Source: Pyrenophora tritici-repentis (taxonomy: Eukaryota > Ascomycota > Dothideomycetes > Pleosporales > Pleosporaceae). From it: a stretch of 64,000 nucleotides of DNA. A program made the position numbers and the translations under genes. A model generated the notes under the pieces. That model saw only the letters and a list, made by a program, of their open reading frames with translations. It searched no databases and had not been told where the DNA came from. Position 1 is the stretch's first letter. Each line of letters starts with the position of its first letter. The stretch covers positions 4,402,001 to 4,466,000 of the forward strand of contig NC_089391.1 of NCBI RefSeq assembly GCF_003171515.1. Reading direction: 5' to 3'. Shown piece by piece: positions 33,886 to 45,058 of the stretch.

Positions 33886-34117
33886 CAAGATGAAGATTTT
33901 CTTACCGTTTGGTTTTCGACTTATGCCTTCTTACGGCTCCACTCTATATACACGTTAGCATTTCACGGAGCATGGCATTCTGGGTAGCGTTGATCAAGAC
34001 AGCGCGTCTGTATCGCGATCGAGTAACTAATGGCGAAACGAGCTTTCAATCCATCTATTATTATTCCAGTTCCCTCAAGTACCTTTTCACGGAACCTCTA
34101 TGCTGCCTAGAATCCTC

Positions 34118-34229
34118 AACCCGGGTGTCATAAAAAACTTGACAGCGTGGGAAACACCTAATAGGCGTGTCTGGCGGCTACAGTGGCCCTTGTGAACTAG
34201 TATGTCAAGTATCTTATGACATCCGGGTG
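34118..34229. mobile_element. MITE-like inverted-repeat element, copy 3
   Basis: This is the most diverged copy, 112 bp, beginning AACCCGGGTGTCATAAAAAA and ending with ATCTTATGACATCCGGGTG. A perfect 4-bp duplication, CCTC, flanks it at 34114-34117 and 34230-34233. The interior keeps the family core (CTACAGTGGC). It lies between the 3' end of the PAP2 gene and the start of the BTB gene, about 350 bp upstream of the latter. Confidence 0.85.
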
Positions 34230-34577
34230 CCTCTGTAGCTCAAAAGAGTTGTCAGTCGCGCCAAGACCTGTTCCTGCGTTAGCGCATGTGAACGCGACGG
34301 AGCTACCAGAGTCTCGTCCGAGCTCCCACGACTCCCAGCTACCTCCAACCATCGCTCAGCATTATGCTGGTCAGCCCTCCTGGTATCAGACGCCTAGTCG
34401 CATTAAATTGCAGCCCCTCATTCACTTTGCCCTTTTGCGCGTTCATTCCATCATAGAACGCGAAAGTCAATCGTTCTTCGTAGCTTCACCTCGCTTTGGA
34501 TAACTCGCTTTGGATAAAGTCTCACTCGTTTCCGCGTACATCCTGTCGTCATCTAGAAGCGCGGAACCACAGTCGCT

Positions 34578-35664
34578 ATGGCGGATATCGAGCAGCAAAC
34601 TCCGGTTGAGACACCAGTCGAAGATGTAGAGATGGAGGGCTCTGGTGATGCTGGAGCTGGAGCGGGCGCAGGCGAGGAGAGCGTCTTACCTGAGATTGAG
34701 CCTGAGACACCCAAACTTGTCCTCTTCGCAGAGTAAGTGCCGTGTGCACATGTGAAAATTCGTTATGATCTGAAAGATGGAGCAACGGTAGAGGGGCAAT
34801 TTGGCGCAATGGGATGCACGCGCGACGTTCGCCGACTGAGCTCTTACCCTGCCATGATGACACCGTAGTTCGATGCATTTCTGCGACACCTATAGTGGAC
34901 TTGCGGCTGACGTGCGACTAGTCTGATGAAGAGTCCGGTCGTCGAGGTCGTGGTTGGATCAGGCGAGGCTCGTACCACCTACTCAGCACATGAGGCAGTT
35001 CTAGTCAAATCGCCAGAGTTTGCCAAACAAGTTGTGAACTTTGCGCCGGGGGGAGTATGTTCGAGCCCTGCGATCTATATTCGTTCCGCTCACTGACACT
35101 CTCTAGCCACGCCAGGTCATCTACACAGACTGCGATGTGGATGCCATGGGATCCGTTATCGAATATCTCTACACGGGCGAGTACTTCCCAAAGAGGACTT
35201 CAGCTGCACGCGATGCGCCTCTCGAAAAGGACCCTCGTCAACCTTTGGCTGACAACGAGGGTCTCGGCCTCCTCGTTCACGCGCGCATATATACCCTTGC
35301 CGACCGTCTGCAGCTTCCCGAGCTCAGATCCCTCGCACACTCCAAGATTCACCGCACAGCCTCAACGGCAAAGGGAGAGCTCGCGTATGCGCGTTACGTC
35401 TACAAGGAGTCCAACCCAGAGGATGCGACAATCCGCAAACCCGTCGCTGCTTTCTGGGCGACGCGCAGTTTCAGCCTGCGTCACGACGCAGAGCCGGAGT
35501 TCAAGGCCATGTGTCTCGAATTTCCACAATTCTCGTATGACGTACTGCAGTTAGTACTGGATCAGCAAGAGAAGAAACGTACTGCAGATGACACGCCCAC
35601 TCGCAGTGGACCAAGTGTGGTCCCTGGAAGTACTCGGAAGAGGGCTAGAGTGAGTCAGGTATAG
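34578..35664 (+). CDS. BTB/POZ domain protein
   Basis: Exons 34578-34732, 34922-35054 and 35107-35664 give 281 aa. After an acidic, Gly/Ala-rich N-terminus (EMEGSGDAGAGAGAGEES) comes a BTB fold. Its landmarks are SPVVEVVVGSGEARTTYSAH, EAVLVKSPEFAKQV, VIYTDCDVDAMGSVIEYLYT and LLVHARIYTLADRLQLPELR. BTB domains mediate dimerisation and often recruit cullin-3, but this group of short fungal BTB proteins has no known role. A basic C-terminus (GSTRKRARVSQV) could be a nuclear signal. The first intron (34733-34921, 189 nt) is long for this window. A MITE copy lies about 350 bp upstream. Confidence 0.82.
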
Positions 35665-37480
35665 ATGCGACAGCAGGCTATATATGCTGCTTGATTTTGC
35701 ACTGACAAACTTCACTTTTGTGCAAACGCGTATACTATTCAAGTTGAGAAATGTGTCTAATATCGTCTACAGCTCAGCTCGAAAGTTGAAGTCCACGTCG
35801 CACGTGGCTCAAGCGAGAAATTGCTCTCGGCCGCATGAACGGCATGTGCTCTTTCCTGCCATACTTTCTCCCAAACGACCGTATTTCGCGGGTACCTCCT
35901 TTGGCATTCAAGGACGGGACAATAGTTTCATACGAATGGGTCGAGGAGCGGCGCTCGTGAGTAGTGTAGGTTCTCTGTAGGGCTGGATCGGGTTTATTTT
36001 TCGCCAGATGTACATCATGTATAACTAATAATCGCCACAGGATTTGCTTTGATATAGTGTAGTGGGAGCAAAATCTAGGGGATATCAAGTCATATTGGAT
36101 CACCATGCGACTGTTGGTGCAGTAATAAGGAATACGGCTTGTTCATGCGAGACTATTCGTAGTGTGGGGACGTGACCAGCAAGGCGCGGTACACCATATT
36201 CCGTATCGGGATGATGGATCGTGCTCACGGTTCTCTCACTTGGCAATGTGCAAGAAAAAACCATGACTGGCTTGATCTGAAGTTGAGGGAATAAGCGATC
36301 GGAGTGTTTGCCAGATCAAGCGTGTGCAGTTGCGATTACTTGCATGTACCCTTGCTGTCGATGAAACTATGCATGTACGGTGACGTTGTCGAATAGGGAA
36401 AGCAAGTGCGCTACGAAGGTATAGACATTGTTGGGACGACGGTGCTACATGCACTGTGGCCTTTGCGGACTTGATCGAGTCATCGGATTTTGGTGGCTGA
36501 GCAGACGGCCGAGCGGAGGGAGGGGAGGGGTACCTGGCGCTTCGTAGTGTGGAGGGTGGTGGCGGGAACGAGGAGTAGTCAGAAGTGAGACATGATGACG
36601 GTTCAAGATGGTAACTTAAACAGAAGTCTGGCTCAAAGACTGATAATAAAGAGGAGTAAGTGAAGAAAGCTAAGACCAGACAGGCCGACGCTTGGTGAAG
36701 AAGCCGTGCGTGGCAAGCGGACTAGAATCAAGGCCAAGACAGTTTTGACGCTAAGACAGGAAGGGCTCATGTGTGGTTCGGGTGTTTGCTCGTCGGTGGC
36801 AGTGGCAGCGGGAAGGTGTCTGACATGTGTCGAGCGGACAGCAGCGGGCGGGCCGGCTATGGACAAGTTGGCTATGGCAGACCAGTGTAATGGCCATGGT
36901 GTGGCCTCGGCAGCGCGAACACGTGGAGGTGCATCTCAGTGTGCATCTGGAAGTAGTGATATAGTGCTGGTACTATAGCGAGCCGGTGCCGCGATGCAGG
37001 CAGAGACGGTAGTAGTAGTGGTGGTGGTGGATCTGCATGTGGCTGTCATGATTGTGAGGGTGTGTAATGGCTTGGGTTGGGTTGGGTTGTAGCTGCCTAA
37101 TACGATGAGGGTGGGCTGGGCGACTATTGCCATCCGTATCCCACAGCCAACGACACCTGGAGGGGGTGAGACAGGCGGGTCACGCTGGCGACAATGGCCT
37201 GGCAGCGAGCGTGGCTGCGGCGGCCAAGGTGCGACCATGATAGTATCAGCAAAGACTCACGGCCTGCACTCGATTTCTCGGGTACTCTGCCAGCATTTGG
37301 CTGGTGCGATTAATGTCATCAATGATCAATACATTGATTTGCTCTGCCAGCTCACATGACATGGCTGAATTCCCTGCTGGACCCTGCAGTGCTGGACATG
37401 TGCCCCGCAATACTCGAGCACTCATTCGGAACCGACTCCGCAGCCGTGCAAACGACACAGGACTGACTGATGCATGTGCC

Positions 37481-37507
37481 CATCGCTCATCGCTCATCGC
37501 TCATCGC
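37481..37507 (+). repeat. 7-bp tandem repeat (CATCGCT)
   Basis: Nearly four head-to-tail copies of CATCGCT lie in the gene-free region upstream of the cyclin gene. Confidence 0.85.
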
Positions 37508-37855
37508 CCGTTGCTTCTTGTCTTTCGAGGCCAATGCTGCGCCAATCACCTCGTCGACGAACCATCTGTTGCACATCTCTGCTGCATCGCTGCCTTGTTT
37601 CGCCGCCACCCGACAACTTCATGTAGGCGAGTAGGCCATTACAGTACCTGGGCTGCGCGTCTTCTGCCTGTACAGTCACGGCCCGGTGGGCCAGAAATCT
37701 AGCAATCTAGCCCTTGCATCCCACGAGACCCGCTCTGCGGCCTCACATCTCAAGCTCGACGCCTGCCAGCCCTCCACGTACCTTCTCATCGTGATCCATC
37801 GCCGCACTGCTCTTTACACGGAGCGCCTCGTACCAACCTGCCGGTGCGCACTGGC

Positions 37856-37856
<1 letters not shown>

Positions 37857-37892
<36 letters not shown>
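37857..37892 (+). repeat. (GCT)12 microsatellite
   Basis: Twelve perfect GCT triplets. It is not inside a supported coding frame, although frames crossing it would encode poly-Ala, poly-Leu or poly-Cys. Confidence 0.95.
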
Positions 37893-38519
37893 AATCAAGC
37901 ACTCCACGCTACGAATCCATGGCCGCCGTTTATACACGACGGCACCAAGCTACGGAAACGCGCGTGGATTACAGTTCGGACCAGCTTGTTCAAGACCAGA
38001 CGAAACCTTCCTAGCGTCACTTGACCTCACATACGACGCCTCTTCCCGAGCTATCGTGCATTCTGTCTTTAATACTGCCGCCCACCAGCGCTACTCGACA
38101 TTCAATCCTTCCCGCCCGTTTACCTCCTCAAATTTGTTGGCCATCTACACATTCACATACGTACCACCGTCTACATACCAGCCAATCATCGATACCGACC
38201 ACCATCACCTAATTGTATCCACATACCAAGACGAACCCCTCTAGTCACCACGCTAACCCAGCTGATCGTTACTTCCACTTGTATGTAAGCACATGTCCGA
38301 CATGGCTGCAGACCTGGGTGCTGATTCACTCCAGAAAGCTCGTATACAAGCTCTGCAACCCCCAGCGATATACCTTCCTCGTGTGAAGCATATCGGTAAA
38401 CTTCGGCAACATCGTCTCCACACGCTCAAATGATCCAAGTGTGTCTTTCCGCCCCTCCACTCAAGACCGTGCATCCGAGGCGACTCGTACTTGCACCGGT
38501 CATTCAAAATCAAACAACA

Positions 38520-39407
38520 ATGAATCCTCCCACGGCACCCAATCCTGCGGGAGATGCCGGCGTACTGCCCGAGTTCAACAGCCTCAGTATTCAGGACGCA
38601 CCATCACCACCAGCAAACGACGAGGACCTCGATGTTCTCAACATGTCACGAGAAACGGCAATGAAGTTGATTGCCCGATCAATTATTGCCATAGCAAACG
38701 CCGCTGGCGATGTGCCAGCAACTCCACCAATCTCCCGGCCTGGAACACCAGGTGGCCGGGAAAACCACCTCATTCGAGCCCACCGAAGGACATCCTCTAG
38801 GCCAGCAACGCCTATTCCTGCCGAGAAGGAAAACCACCAGCCCACTGAACTAGCTCCACCAGAAGCGGGCCACGATGAGCCAGTGACTATACACGACATT
38901 GGTGCCGGAGCTCAGCCCGAGTCCGTGCAACGAGCGAACATGGCCAGAAAGTTCTTCTCCAAGACGGTACCGAAAGTGGGTGTCGAAGAATACATGAATC
39001 GCATCCAGAGATTCTGTCCGTTATCAACCGGTGTCTGGCTAGCAGCTGGCTCGTACATGTTGCGACTATGTGTAGTCGATAGAAGCGTTCCACTCACTTA
39101 CCGCACAATGCATCGGCTCATTCTGGCATGTGCACTTGTCGCAATGAAGGCATTGGAAGATCACCGGTGGCCACAGAAACGCTTTGCGGCCGTGGGTGGT
39201 GTAGATGAGGCAGCTCTGAGCCGGCTTGAGTTGTGTGTAGAATTCTTGCTGTCATTCGACGTGCAGATATTCACTCCGGAGAAACTCAAGGATTTGACGC
39301 TACAACTGCAAAGGGCCGGACAAGCAGCGACACTAACATGCAGACTACCCACTTCGTTCAATCTGAAGCTGGGTGGCGCAAAGGTGCGAAATGCGCAGGC
39401 TGTTTGA
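38520..39407 (+). CDS. Pho85-type (PCL/Pho80) cyclin
   Basis: The single exon encodes 295 aa. The C-terminal half is a cyclin fold of the Pho80/PCL class, which binds the CDK Pho85 and controls phosphate, glycogen and cell-cycle responses. Landmarks are TVPKVGVEEYMNRIQRFCPL (family signature), GVWLAAGSYMLRLCV, LTYRTMHRLILACALVAMKA and RLELCVEFLLSFDVQIFTPE. The N-terminal 130 residues are disordered and Pro-rich with SRPGTPGG and SSRPATPIPAE, typical CDK or proline-directed phosphosites. The frame is open back to 38430, but the ATG at 38520 follows a C/A-rich leader and gives a normal N-terminus. The closest subgroup looks like PCL6/PCL7. It has an unusually long gene-free upstream region. Confidence 0.85.
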   Translation: MNPPTAPNPAGDAGVLPEFNSLSIQDAPSPPANDEDLDVLNMSRETAMKLIARSIIAIANAAGDVPATPPISRPGTPGGRENHLIRAHRRTSSRPATPIPAEKENHQPTELAPPEAGHDEPVTIHDIGAGAQPESVQRANMARKFFSKTVPKVGVEEYMNRIQRFCPLSTGVWLAAGSYMLRLCVVDRSVPLTYRTMHRLILACALVAMKALEDHRWPQKRFAAVGGVDEAALSRLELCVEFLLSFDVQIFTPEKLKDLTLQLQRAGQAATLTCRLPTSFNLKLGGAKVRNAQAV

Positions 39408-40102
39408 ATGGGTCAAAGATTGGCAAAGTGAAGGGAAAAGCATCTCATTTGTTTGGAATTCAGGATATCCCCCTCATGAGCATGGCATGGCGTTTGGGTA
39501 GCAAAATATGGACAATAAAGCGGGCAGAATACATGGCCGTTTCCTTAATCACCGGAAAAGTCCATGTATCCGTCTATGGAGAAAGTGTGAAGTTTGTTTT
39601 GACGGTTGGTCGTGGAGAGCCGGTATTTGGGCAATTGGGTACCGTCTCGAGTGTATTATCGGGGCCAACAGGGCAGTAGGCGGCTTGTCCGTGTCTGCTC
39701 AAAGGCATAATATACGGCATTGGGAGCCGGGGTGGGCATTTGTGGCGGCTAGGTAGAACAGTGCTGTCACTAAGATGGTGTTGAGGCGACAGGCAATGGA
39801 ATGAGTGCTCATCCCTGCCAATCGCAGACTAGCTTGGGCGGCAGATCATGGTGCCCCTGGCGCGCCAACATGTTGGATTGATGATTCCAGACTGCATCCT
39901 TCACACTTCTAGCACTAAACACGCACCCGCACCGCGTATTACCCGTCTCCGCCGCTATCACTCACCTTATCGGCTTCACACGAGCCTCGATCGTCCCGAA
40001 AGAGTACAGTAGGCCCAGCGCCGCAGCCTCGTGTATTCGACGCCTTTGGTCGCACCACCCCCATTGCCATTGCCCAGTCGCTCGCTTTCATCACAACTGC
40101 AC
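39408..40102. other. Intergenic region
   Basis: 3' flank of the cyclin gene and promoter of the KRE9-like gene; nothing else supported. Confidence 0.4.
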
Positions 40103-41120
40103 ATGATGACACGGATACTATTGCCTTTCGCTGCACTCGTCGCCGCACTATCACCACTCGTACATGCGGGCATCAAGTTCACATCGCCGGCCGCTGGAGC
40201 GCAGCTTACGGCAGGTACCGCCATTGCAGTGCAATGGACCGAGGGCGACACAGGACCTAAGCTCTCCGAATTGCAGAGCTACCAGCTGCAGCTGATCGTA
40301 GGGGGCAATAAAGGCGACGAGCAGGTAAGGGCTGCGACACGAGAAAACCATTACGTGCGCGTCATGTGCTGATCAGATGGCGACTAGTTCGTAGCAACCA
40401 CGATTACGCCGAGCGGTCTTTTCACTGCGGGCAACCAAGCCTCAGGACGCATCGAGACAACCATCTCAGAGGACCTCAAGAGTGCCAATGCTTAGTACGT
40501 CCGGGCCACGACCTCTCACTCACTCGGCAGCCGCAACAGACTAACCCGCGCGATTTAGCTTCGTCAAGATGATTGCAGTCGCAAAGACTGGTGGTCAGCT
40601 CATTGCTTACTCGGACCGCTTCTCCTACTCGGGCATGACGGGCAAGAATATTCTCAATCCCGTCGTCAAGGACGCTGCTCTCGCCGTAAAGGATACGAAA
40701 GGGCCTGCCGCCGAGGATACCACGGCCAAAGATGACACCGCGGCCACGGACACTGCCAATGACGACCTCTACAACGTGGAATACACAATGCAGACGGGCC
40801 CGACACGGTACGCGCCCATGCAACCCGTACCACCGACCAAGATCACGGCGACGAACACGAAGCCGCTGTACCCCACAAGTAGCGTGCAGATTGCGAAGAC
40901 GAGGCTGCCGATACCTAGTCAACAGACTACGCTCACGGCTTCCCAGACATACTCAGTCTCGAGTGTGGAGAACACGGTATGTTGAGAGGACAATGCTGCA
41001 TAGACAGGCCGCATGCCTGATGTTTCTCGCATGAATACTTTGCTGACTCTTGCTCAGGTTGCCCCTGCACCCCACGCAACTGACGACATGGCCAAGTTCC
41101 TCAGACGCTGGGAAGACTAG
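40103..41120 (+). CDS. KRE9/KNH1-family secreted cell-wall protein
   Basis: Exons 40103-40324, 40388-40494, 40559-40976 and 41058-41120 give 269 aa. A signal peptide (MMTRILLPFAALVAALSPLV, cleaved near HAG) is followed by the N-terminal Kre9/Knh1 Ser-Thr-rich family fold. This shows IKFTSPAAGAQLTAGTAIAV, QWTEGDTGP and YQLQLIVGG, then the FKMIA-type strand YFVKMIAVAKTGGQLIAYSD and RFSYSGMTG. The rest is Thr/Ala/Asp-rich and probably O-glycosylated. YTMQTGPTRYAPMQPVPPTK and the C-terminal YSVSSVENTV resemble Kre9 tails. No GPI signal is visible. Kre9 and Knh1 are needed for cell-surface beta-1,6-glucan. The ATG pair at 40103 and 40106 leaves a one-residue ambiguity. Confidence 0.85.
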
Positions 41121-41706
41121 ATTTTCTGTTGTAGAGATAGGATTTGTCGAATATGCAAATCAACGCATGTTCAGCTTGGACTCTTTGGCTTGACGCGAGT
41201 TCCGTCGCCATAATCATCGTCAAGACTCGCTGTCTACATGACATGCGACGTCTTTTGCATGATGAAGACTTGGTACCGTTGGTGGCTGAGAGACGGCCTT
41301 GTTCTCCACCACCGTTGAACCATCGTGTAGGCAGTTGTTACCGAAATACGACCAGTAGACATACGAGTTACAGCATTGGGATGGCATAATGCAGGTGTTT
41401 GGAGCTTAAGGGGCTTGCTAGCGATGCTTTGGGATTTATCAATAGTTTAGACATGATTATGTACTTCTACGTATACTAGCCAGCTCACTCGTAGCATGGC
41501 CAAATGGACAGATTATTCAAACATTTCATCCCATTAATTCGCGACTGCGGATTATTTGGCAAGTACGCACCTTCCTTATTCATTTCTAAACGACTCGTAC
41601 ACCCGCGACTACCCGCAGTTGTCAACTCGTGTCTGACCCCACCAAACCCCACTTTCCCAACCTGTAGCTATCTTCACACCTGACAGCTGAGCTCGTTGAA
41701 GCTCAC
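41121..41706. other. Intergenic region
   Basis: AT-rich flank followed by a C-rich pyrimidine promoter-like stretch at 41590-41690. No gene seen. Confidence 0.4.
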
Positions 41707-43419
41707 ATGCGCACCGTTCTACCTCATATTGGTCGTTCCCTTCGACATACATTGCGCACCGTCCGCCCCTCACAACCTGCAACTTCAGCTATTGCAACAC
41801 CTTGCTTCTATAGCTTATCTACAAAGAGCGGAAGCTGGACCCACATCAACATGGCAATCGCAGAAAACTATGAGGATGTACTGAAGGGCAAGTACCCAGC
41901 CAAGGCGCACGCAAAGAAGGTTGCCGAGTGGATCATCGCAAAGGGCGGTGATAAGAATGGGACTATCTATCTCGAGGCGCAGAAGCAGAAACTTAATGAG
42001 GTATGTCGTCACTGACTTCACCATGTACGGTCACCGTGAGTGTATCCCAGAAGAAACTAACGCCTCAAATTAGGACAACGATGGAGAAGCACCATTTCGG
42101 TAGGATATTTCCTTGTACCCAGGCCCGAACACATGGAATTGACTATGAAATTCAGGCAACGTCGGTATTTCTTCTATCTCAGTGGTTGCGAGCTACCAGA
42201 TTCATATCTTACATATGAAATCGCCACTGAGAAGCTCACACTCTTCATACCTCCTGTGGAGCCTGATGAGGTGATTTGGTCGGGCTTACCTATGAGCCCA
42301 GAGGAAGCCAAAGAAAAGTATGATATTGATCAGTGTCTAACCACAAAGGACGTCAATGCCCACCTTACAAGCACTTCCGAGTCTGCGCAATCTACTATTT
42401 ACGCCATCCCAGAACAAGTCTCAGACCATATCACCTTCATCTCCTACAAAGAAAAGGAGTTCAAACAGCTCAAGCCCGCCATTGAGTACTGTCGTGTCAT
42501 AAAGTCCGACTACGAAATCGCACTGATCCGCAAAGCGAACATCATATCCACCGCAGCCCACGAAGCCGTCATGAAAGCTGCCTCCACAGCAAAGAATGAA
42601 TGTGAACTGGAAGCTGTCTTTCTCAAAGCGTGTGTAGAGCGCAATGCAAAGAACCAGGCCTACCACTCCATCGTCGCAGCCGGTGAACACGCCGCAACAC
42701 TACACTATGTCCACAATGCTGCCCCAATCTCTGATCAGAACTTGTTACTGTTGGATGCGGGCTGTGAAGTCGACTGTTACGCTTCAGATATCACACGCAC
42801 ATTTCCACTCAAGGGTAAATTCACGACCGAGTCTCTCGCCATCTATAAGATCGTGTTGGACATGCAACATCAATGCATCAACGCTCTCAAAGAAGGCGTA
42901 GTATGGGATTCCGTCCATGAACTTGCGCACAAGGTTGCCATCAAGGGCTTGTTGGAGCTTGGCATATTGAAGGGAGACGCAGAAGAGATCTTCACAAAGA
43001 GGATCAGTGTTGCATTCTTCCCGCACGGCCTTGGCCACTACCTAGGCATGGACACCCATGACACAGGAGGTAATCCAAACTACGCGGACAAGGATGTCAT
43101 GTTCAGGTATCTGAGAACGAGGGGATCCTTGCCTGAGCGCAGTGTAATCACAGTCGAGCCTGGAGTTTACTTCTGTAGGTTCATCATCGAGCCGTATCTG
43201 AAGGATGAGGAGAAGAAGAAGTACATTGATGAGAGCGTTCTGGAGAAGTATTGGAGCGTCGGTGGAGTGCGAATTGAAGGTAAGTTAAGGTGTTTGCGTT
43301 GACTAGATTTATGCTTACACTCTGTAGACAACGTTCTAGTCACAAAGAACGGCTTTGAGAACTTGACACCCACACCAAAGGAGATTGACGATATTACCAA
43401 ACTTATTCTATCTACATAA
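41707..43419 (+). CDS. pepP: Xaa-Pro dipeptidase/aminopeptidase (prolidase, M24B), possible dual start
   Basis: The enzyme releases amino acids N-terminal to proline. From the ATG at 41851 ([20 protein letters not shown]) exons to 42000, 42074-42099, 42156-43279 and 43328-43419 give 463 aa, the usual fungal length. The frame continues upstream to a real ATG at 41707. It adds 48 residues with five Arg and no acidic residue, a good mitochondrial presequence. The two-metal site is visible: Asp residues in [20 protein letters not shown], His in [16 protein letters not shown], Glu in [11 protein letters not shown] and the final Glu in GVRIED across the last intron. Exon 2 is only 26 nt. Confidence 0.92.
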
Positions 43420-44671
43420 GGTAGGGCTCTCTAGAGTAATCAGAAAAACATTAGCGCTATAGCCATTCGTATGCTCGTTTGAGATACCTACTGAGTACCG
43501 TTAGGCGATAGTAAAGTTGAGAGTCGCTCTTGGGCAATTCCAAGGTCCATTACAGTGCTGTGTGCTGCTTTTCAGTGCTATCCAATCAGCTGACTGTGCC
43601 GCTCATACGTTACCCGCTTTTTTTGTTGGTGTCCTTAAGCTAAAGTTGGAATCCGTAAGCTGCCGGAAGCTTGTATTTTATGGTAGAACATTTATGACCA
43701 ACCTAAAACACTATTTGGTCGACCCGGTTTTATCCAAACGCTAGTGTTTTGAGAATAACAGCCATTCCTATCTCAAGTATACTGATCTACTGTATGTTTT
43801 TGTCTTGACTCTAGAAGCACGGATTGGTATGCTGAATGCAGTTTCGGATACAGCGTCACCTTTTTGTAGTCAGCAAAACCCTACACCGGACCCGAACACA
43901 ACACAACATCATACGAGGATAAGAGGAGCAAGACCAAACCTACAACGGCCAACGTTGGTGAGAAAGCTTGGTTGCCTTGTAAGACGCTTTACTCGAGATA
44001 TACCGCAATACCGCCTGTGCAAAGACCTGAGAGGTCACCGCTAACATTGAAGCTGAATACTAATAGTAAGGCAGAACAGCTGTACAATCGAGTAGGAACA
44101 AAAAAGAGATAGAATACCGGAAACCTATGAGATCTGCTCATACGCGGTACTTACTGGGAAGAAAGTAGGTAAAGTCAGCTTACGGACACCCGGATTCTCA
44201 CGGCTTCTGATTATGGCTCATTCTCGGAAAGAATCCCCTCCACTGGTCTAGTCTGTACAAGTTCCACAATTCACCGCTAGTTGCTAGGCGAAGTGAAGCT
44301 ATTCCTATGTTAGTCTGTTAGTGCTTACGTTTCCGCTGTCATTCGTCCTACTTACAACTTCCAACAACTAGTGCTTTCATGGGTATTGGGACAAAGTGTC
44401 CATACGTAGATGGGGCCGTCTTACTTATGTAGATCACGGCGGTACTCGCTCTCTCCGCCCAGCAGATTTATTAATAAGAAATGAACATCGACGCAGTAAG
44501 CAGGCGATTGATGAGAAGCACTAGCCTGTTGTTATCAGTTGCGGAGCCAAGTGTCCAGTGTATAAGATGGGGCCTTCCGCTCCTGTAGCAACTCACTCTC
44601 ACCAATCAAAGACCGCCCACCAAAACTCCACCGTCCCTATACTATACAAAAGCCCACCCACCCTGGCCAAA
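43420..44671. other. Gene-poor AT-rich region
   Basis: No intact gene. Small frames around 43805-44044 look faintly like eroded coding DNA but match nothing I can name. It lies at the edge of the transposon-bearing stretch. Confidence 0.4.
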
Positions 44672-45058
44672 ATGAAGTTCACAGCCACCCTCGGCCTTTT
44701 TCTCGCAGCCCTCCCACTGGTATACAGTCACTGCTGTTACCGTTCAGACTGGGCTCCCGGAAACCAGTGCGCCGGCAGTCATGACACTGAAAGCGGAGAA
44801 TCTACACATATAGGCGTCTGTGTAAGTCGAAAGAGCGCTCCCAGGTTTACGCTAGCTAGCCGCCGCGTTACGTTTGTTTCCTAATGGTGCGAGTAGTGCA
44901 AGATGAACAGACGAAATTGTGCCCATGCAAGTACTTTCACCGAGTATTTTGACTTCGTCGCGAGACTTGAAAACCTGCCAGACAACGAGCCGTGTCACAA
45001 TGGGCAGGGTAAACGAAGATGTGCCGCTCAAGAATGGGTGATTCCACCCAAAAAATGA
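44672..45058 (+). CDS. Small secreted cysteine-rich protein, candidate effector
   Basis: Exons 44672-44821 and 44897-45058 give 103 aa. The N-terminus is a classical signal peptide (MKFTATLGLFLAALPLVYS), with predicted cleavage before HCCYR. The mature part has about 84 residues with eight cysteines (positions 21, 22, 33, 50, 51, 58, 83, 92), an even number suited to four disulfides. The intron falls between the adjacent Cys50 and Cys51. A TATA-like ACTATACAAA lies about 30 bp upstream, and an in-frame stop precedes the start. I recognise no family. Size, secretion and Cys content fit fungal effectors or antimicrobial proteins; function is inference. It sits alone in gene-poor DNA, about 0.7 kb from a transposon. 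Confidence 0.72.

Larger units (their letters stand above)
35665..38519. other. Gene-free region of 2.85 kb with microsatellites
   Basis: No supported gene on either strand. It contains GTA/GTG triplets near 37006-37030, three GGGTT units near 37072-37090, a 7-bp tandem repeat at 37481 and a GCT microsatellite at 37857. From about 38040 the DNA is C/T-rich, suggesting promoter and leader of the cyclin gene. A long regulatory region or an untranslated RNA is possible. Confidence 0.4.

Noticed and set aside
37686..38024. Frame with poly-Ala from the GCT microsatellite
   Set aside because: The open frame is produced by the repeat; the flanks are not protein-like.
43805..44044. Possible remnant of a retroelement coding region
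   Set aside because: The similarity was only impressionistic; no recognisable gag, protease or polymerase motif was found.
44186..44200. Short match to the MITE end (GACACCCGGA) in the gene-poor region
   Set aside because: Only about nine bases agree and no partner end is present; likely chance.
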